Source: Caldilineaceae bacterium (GTDB lineage Bacteria; Chloroflexota; Anaerolineae; Caldilineales; Caldilineaceae). Taken from it: a DNA stretch of 64,000 bases. The notes beneath the pieces were generated by a model that made no database searches, was not told where the DNA came from, and worked only from the letters and a program-made list of their open reading frames with translations. Position numbers and translations under genes: made by a program. Numbering within the stretch: position 1 is the first letter of the stretch; each line of letters opens with the position of its first letter. The stretch spans positions 41,300 to 105,299 of the forward strand of contig JAHBVG010000012.1 in assembly GCA_019637695.1 (NCBI GenBank), in the 5' to 3' direction. Below are positions 61,595 through 64,000 of the stretch, piece by piece.

Positions 61595-62995
61595 TCACGC
61601 TTCATACTTCACACTTCTCCGCCGCCGCTGCGACACGCCAACCTCGACGGTGTCGCGGGCGATGACTTCGTAGAGGAGGGCAGTTTTGTTGGCCCGTTTG
61701 CGCAGGATACGCCCCAGCCGTTGGATGTACTCGCGGGCATTGGACGAGCCGCCGAGGATGACCGCGATCTTGGCTTCGGGCACGTCCACCCCTTCGTTGA
61801 GGACGCGGCTGGTGACGATGGCGCGGTATTGGCCGGCGCGGAAACGCTCTAAAATCTCCTTGCGCTCTTTGGCCTTGCTCTGGTGGGTGATGGCCGGGAT
61901 CAGGTGACGCCGCGAGATCTCGTAGACCAGTTCATTCTGCTCGGTGAAGATGAGCATCTGGTCGGCGACGTGTTCCTTGAGCAGATCGTCGAGGACGCGC
62001 AGTTTGGCGCGCGCCGTGGCGACGATCCGCCGCAGGCGACGTTCGGCCACTTTGGCGCGGCGGGCGTCGGCGTTGAAGGCGCTGCGCCGCGTGTACTCGC
62101 CCCACCAGCCCGGCCCGTGGCTCTCGCGCAGGGCGTTGTCGCGGGCGTAGCCGGTGTACTCGGCGTAGGCTTCGTCGTAGACGGCGCGCTCCTCAGCGGT
62201 CAGATCCACGCGGATGCGGACGGTGCGATAGTCGGCCAGTTCGCGCCCGCTGAGATCGTCCACGCTTTTGGTGTAGACCAATGGGCCGATCAACTGGTTA
62301 AGGGACGGTAGCTCACCCCTTTGCCCCATCGCCAAAGATGAAGCGGTGGGATAGGTGGCAGTGAGGCCGAGTCGATGCGGGGCCAGGGCCATGAGTGCGA
62401 TCTCGTGCCAGGTGGGCGCGGGCAGGTGGTGCGCTTCGTCGAAGACCAGTAGTTTGAAGCGATCCCCGAAGTCGCCGATGCCCAGGGCGGCGCTGTGATA
62501 GGTGGTGACGGTGATCTCTTGCAGATCCTTTTCACCGCCATACCAGACGCCGATGGATGCCTGTGGGAAGGCAGACGAGAGGACGGCGTACCATTGGTGC
62601 AGCAGATCGATGGTGGGGACGACGATCAGCGCGCTGCGGTCAATGTGGGCGATGGCGCGCACGGCGAGGAAGGTCTTGCCCGCGCCGGTGGGGAGGACGA
62701 CGCTGCCGCGGCCATTCACCGCCAGCCAGGCTGCCAGCGCTTCAGATTGGAAACGATGGGGTTCGCGCTGATCCGCCAGGTCGAGATCGAGCCGTTTCCA
62801 GCGCGGCGCGCCGTCGCGCACGGATCGACTTTGCAGCCAGGGTTGTAGATCCGCATAGTGGCAGGCCGGGCAGCGCGGCTTACCCTTGATCCACTGGAAC
62901 GGGGAAGGCAACGCCGCATCCTCGACTATCCCTTCGAGAACAAGCGTCCCCCCGTGATATCGTAAGCGCGTGGGCTGATCAGAGATGGTCTGCAT
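61595..62995 (-). CDS. XPB/Rad25-type superfamily 2 DNA helicase
   Basis: A 466-residue SF2 helicase. An N-terminal damage-recognition-like part (1-80, with a CxxC knuckle CPACHYADLQPW near 43) precedes Walker A LPTGAGKTFLAVRA (about 101-114), the DEAH box VFDEAHHLPAPTWHE, LGLTATYP, and the second half with IFTEQNELVYEISRR, TSRVLNEGVDVPEAK and the final QRLGRILRKRANKTALLYE. SGRELADYR resembles the RED region. It should unwind DNA with the DUF790 nuclease downstream, acting in excision repair or defence. ATG 62995 is the first in frame. The start is separated from the ROK gene by a palindrome. Confidence 0.92.
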   Translation of the reverse strand: MQTISDQPTRLRYHGGTLVLEGIVEDAALPSPFQWIKGKPRCPACHYADLQPWLQSRSVRDGAPRWKRLDLDLADQREPHRFQSEALAAWLAVNGRGSVVLPTGAGKTFLAVRAIAHIDRSALIVVPTIDLLHQWYAVLSSAFPQASIGVWYGGEKDLQEITVTTYHSAALGIGDFGDRFKLLVFDEAHHLPAPTWHEIALMALAPHRLGLTATYPTASSLAMGQRGELPSLNQLIGPLVYTKSVDDLSGRELADYRTVRIRVDLTAEERAVYDEAYAEYTGYARDNALRESHGPGWWGEYTRRSAFNADARRAKVAERRLRRIVATARAKLRVLDDLLKEHVADQMLIFTEQNELVYEISRRHLIPAITHQSKAKERKEILERFRAGQYRAIVTSRVLNEGVDVPEAKIAVILGGSSNAREYIQRLGRILRKRANKTALLYEVIARDTVEVGVSQRRRRSVKYEA

Positions 62996-63017
62996 GGGCA
63001 GTCATTATACACAATTG

Positions 63018-63071
63018 GATATTGGGTATTGGGTATTGGTGATGTGGGATCAATCACCAATACCCAATATC
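63018..63071. repeat. Palindrome of GATATTGGGTATTGGTGAT
   Basis: ATTGGGTATTGGTGAT (63028-63043) pairs exactly with ATCACCAATACCCAAT (63053-63068). The left arm carries an extra copy of the TATTGGG word. It joins the XPB leader to the 3' end of the ROK kinase gene. Confidence 0.8.
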
Positions 63072-63977
63072 TTAATCTCTCAACCTCTGCCTCGCATAAA
63101 CGCCGCCGCCCAACAACCCGCTATCCGCGCCGAGTTGGGTGGGGAGGATGGGGATGTTGCGATAGGATTTCATGGCGGCGATTTCATAGGATCGGCGCAC
63201 ATCGGACAGGTAGCGCTCGCCCAAGAGGCCAATGCTACCGCCGACGAGGAGGACTTCGGGGCCGAGCAGGTGCGCGGCGATGGCGAGTCCGCGGCCCAGC
63301 CAGAGGGTCGCTTCATCCACGGCGGGGATGGTCTCGCCGGCCAGGTAGTGGTGCGCCAGTTCGCGCAGGGAGGTGTAACCGCTATCGGGCAGCATCACCC
63401 GCGTGCCCACGTAGGATTCGAGACAGCCGATCTGCCCGCAGGTACAAGGCCGTCCCCCCTGTACAACGCAGACGTGGCCGATTTCGCCGCCCCGGCCCAT
63501 GTGTCCGCTGTAGAGTCGCCCATCCACGATAATGCCGCCGCCCACACCGGTCCCCACGGCGACGAGCAGTTGATGGCGATAACCGCGGCCCGCGCCCAAT
63601 TGGGCTTCGGCCAGGGCGAAGGCATTCACATCATTTTCCACGAAGACAGACAGATCGAGCGCCTCAGCCAGCCGCCGCCCTAGGCCGAGGCCGGTCCAGC
63701 CGGGCAGATTGTCGGTGGCGAAGATGACATCGCCGCTGAGAGGTTCGATCTGCCCGGCGCTGGCGACGCCCACAGCCACCGGTTTTTCAGGCGAGGATGC
63801 GATCACATCCTTCGCCAATCCGACGATCCGCCCCAGGATGGCGGGAGCGCCTTCCGCAGCCAATGTCGGTACTTCCGCACGGCTATGCATCAGATCATCC
63901 GAAGCCAAAATTCCCGCAGCTAATTTTGTCCCCCCCACGTCGATGGCGAGGACGGGAGGGTGAAGATCATTCATCAT
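63072..63977 (-). CDS. ROK-family sugar kinase (glucokinase-like)
   Basis: A 301-residue ROK protein. The ATP site is AIDVGGTKLAAGILASDD (about 11-28) and GVASAGQIEPLSG. The sugar/catalytic region reads VFVENDVNAFALAEAQLGAG (about 113-132), with the base Asp. GTGVGGGIIVDGRLYSGHMG and the zinc motif CTCGQIGCLE (about 178-187) follow. It probably phosphorylates glucose or another hexose. ATG 63977 (MNDLHPPV) is preferred because GAGG lies six bases before it; ATG 63983 has no such spacing. It lacks the N-terminal helix-turn-helix of ROK repressors, so it is an enzyme. Confidence 0.9.
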   Translation of the reverse strand: MMNDLHPPVLAIDVGGTKLAAGILASDDLMHSRAEVPTLAAEGAPAILGRIVGLAKDVIASSPEKPVAVGVASAGQIEPLSGDVIFATDNLPGWTGLGLGRRLAEALDLSVFVENDVNAFALAEAQLGAGRGYRHQLLVAVGTGVGGGIIVDGRLYSGHMGRGGEIGHVCVVQGGRPCTCGQIGCLESYVGTRVMLPDSGYTSLRELAHHYLAGETIPAVDEATLWLGRGLAIAAHLLGPEVLLVGGSIGLLGERYLSDVRRSYEIAAMKSYRNIPILPTQLGADSGLLGGGVYARQRLRD

Positions 63978-64000
63978 AGGCATCCTCAGTGGAGAGTAAC

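Overview
The window looks like a chromosomal segment of a Chloroflexota bacterium, most likely an Anaerolineae/Caldilineaceae-type lineage. This rests on general style, not on a marker gene: high-GC coding sequence, a fused NuoCD complex I protein, DUF1573 lipoproteins, many solute-transport and sugar-acid catabolic genes, and intergenic regions filled with short-word palindromes. No rRNA, tRNA, CRISPR array or prophage was recognised.

Layout. 1-1.3 kb: 5' part of threonine synthase and a gutted ABC-transporter ATPase. 1.3-4.1 kb: two-gene plus-strand unit led by a D-apionate lactonase-like protein. 4.1-14.7 kb: minus-strand unit with a dipeptide/oligopeptide-type ABC importer (binding protein, two permeases, two ATPases) followed by an HpaI-type aldolase, a DHDPS-family lyase and an atypical SDR; a four-helix-bundle gene flanked by inverted repeats and a MITE-like element sit inside it. 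15-23 kb: an R2-like ligand-binding oxidase, a homocysteine methyltransferase/MTHFR fusion, a HisD-like dehydrogenase + SDR + VOC unit, a GlsB-type membrane protein and an amidase. 23-26.7 kb: a small protein, a HAS-barrel-like protein, a DUF433 antitoxin with a wrecked DUF5615 toxin, and a HerA ATPase. 26.7-35.5 kb: YceI and CHRD secreted proteins, a CopB-type metal ATPase with a Cys-tailed ECF sigma factor, DUF1573 proteins and a DUF418 protein; two fragments of the same restriction-modification C-terminus bracket 28.4-34.2 kb as direct repeats. 35.7-45.9 kb: two enolase-superfamily proteins, a LysM/BON protein, Mrp, a CAP protein, an FAD oxidoreductase, two Cys-containing small proteins and a UPF0173 hydrolase. 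46-50 kb: nuoB-nuoCD-nuoI, a partial complex I operon with unusual tails. 50-54.6 kb: a BadF-type kinase, an epimerase, Uma2, an orphan lasso-peptide B2-like protease, Pcm, and fragments of two M20 peptidases. 54.8-64 kb: a DUF1537 sugar-acid kinase, a PIN toxin-antitoxin pair, a NACHT NTPase with an internal tandem repeat, a GrpB-like protein, a DUF790(Bax1)-XPB nuclease-helicase pair and a ROK kinase.

How it fits together. The catabolic genes (lactonase, aldolases, dehydratases, DUF1537, BadF and ROK kinases, SDRs) suggest growth on plant-derived sugar acids and oligosaccharides. HerA/HAS-barrel, XPB-Bax1, NACHT and the toxin-antitoxin remnants form repair/defence patches. Gene decay is frequent: at least six truncated genes are recognisable. 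The most unusual feature is between the genes: many long palindromes and tandem arrays built from a small vocabulary of 6-9 bp words, plus at least four longer repeat families with two or more copies in this window.
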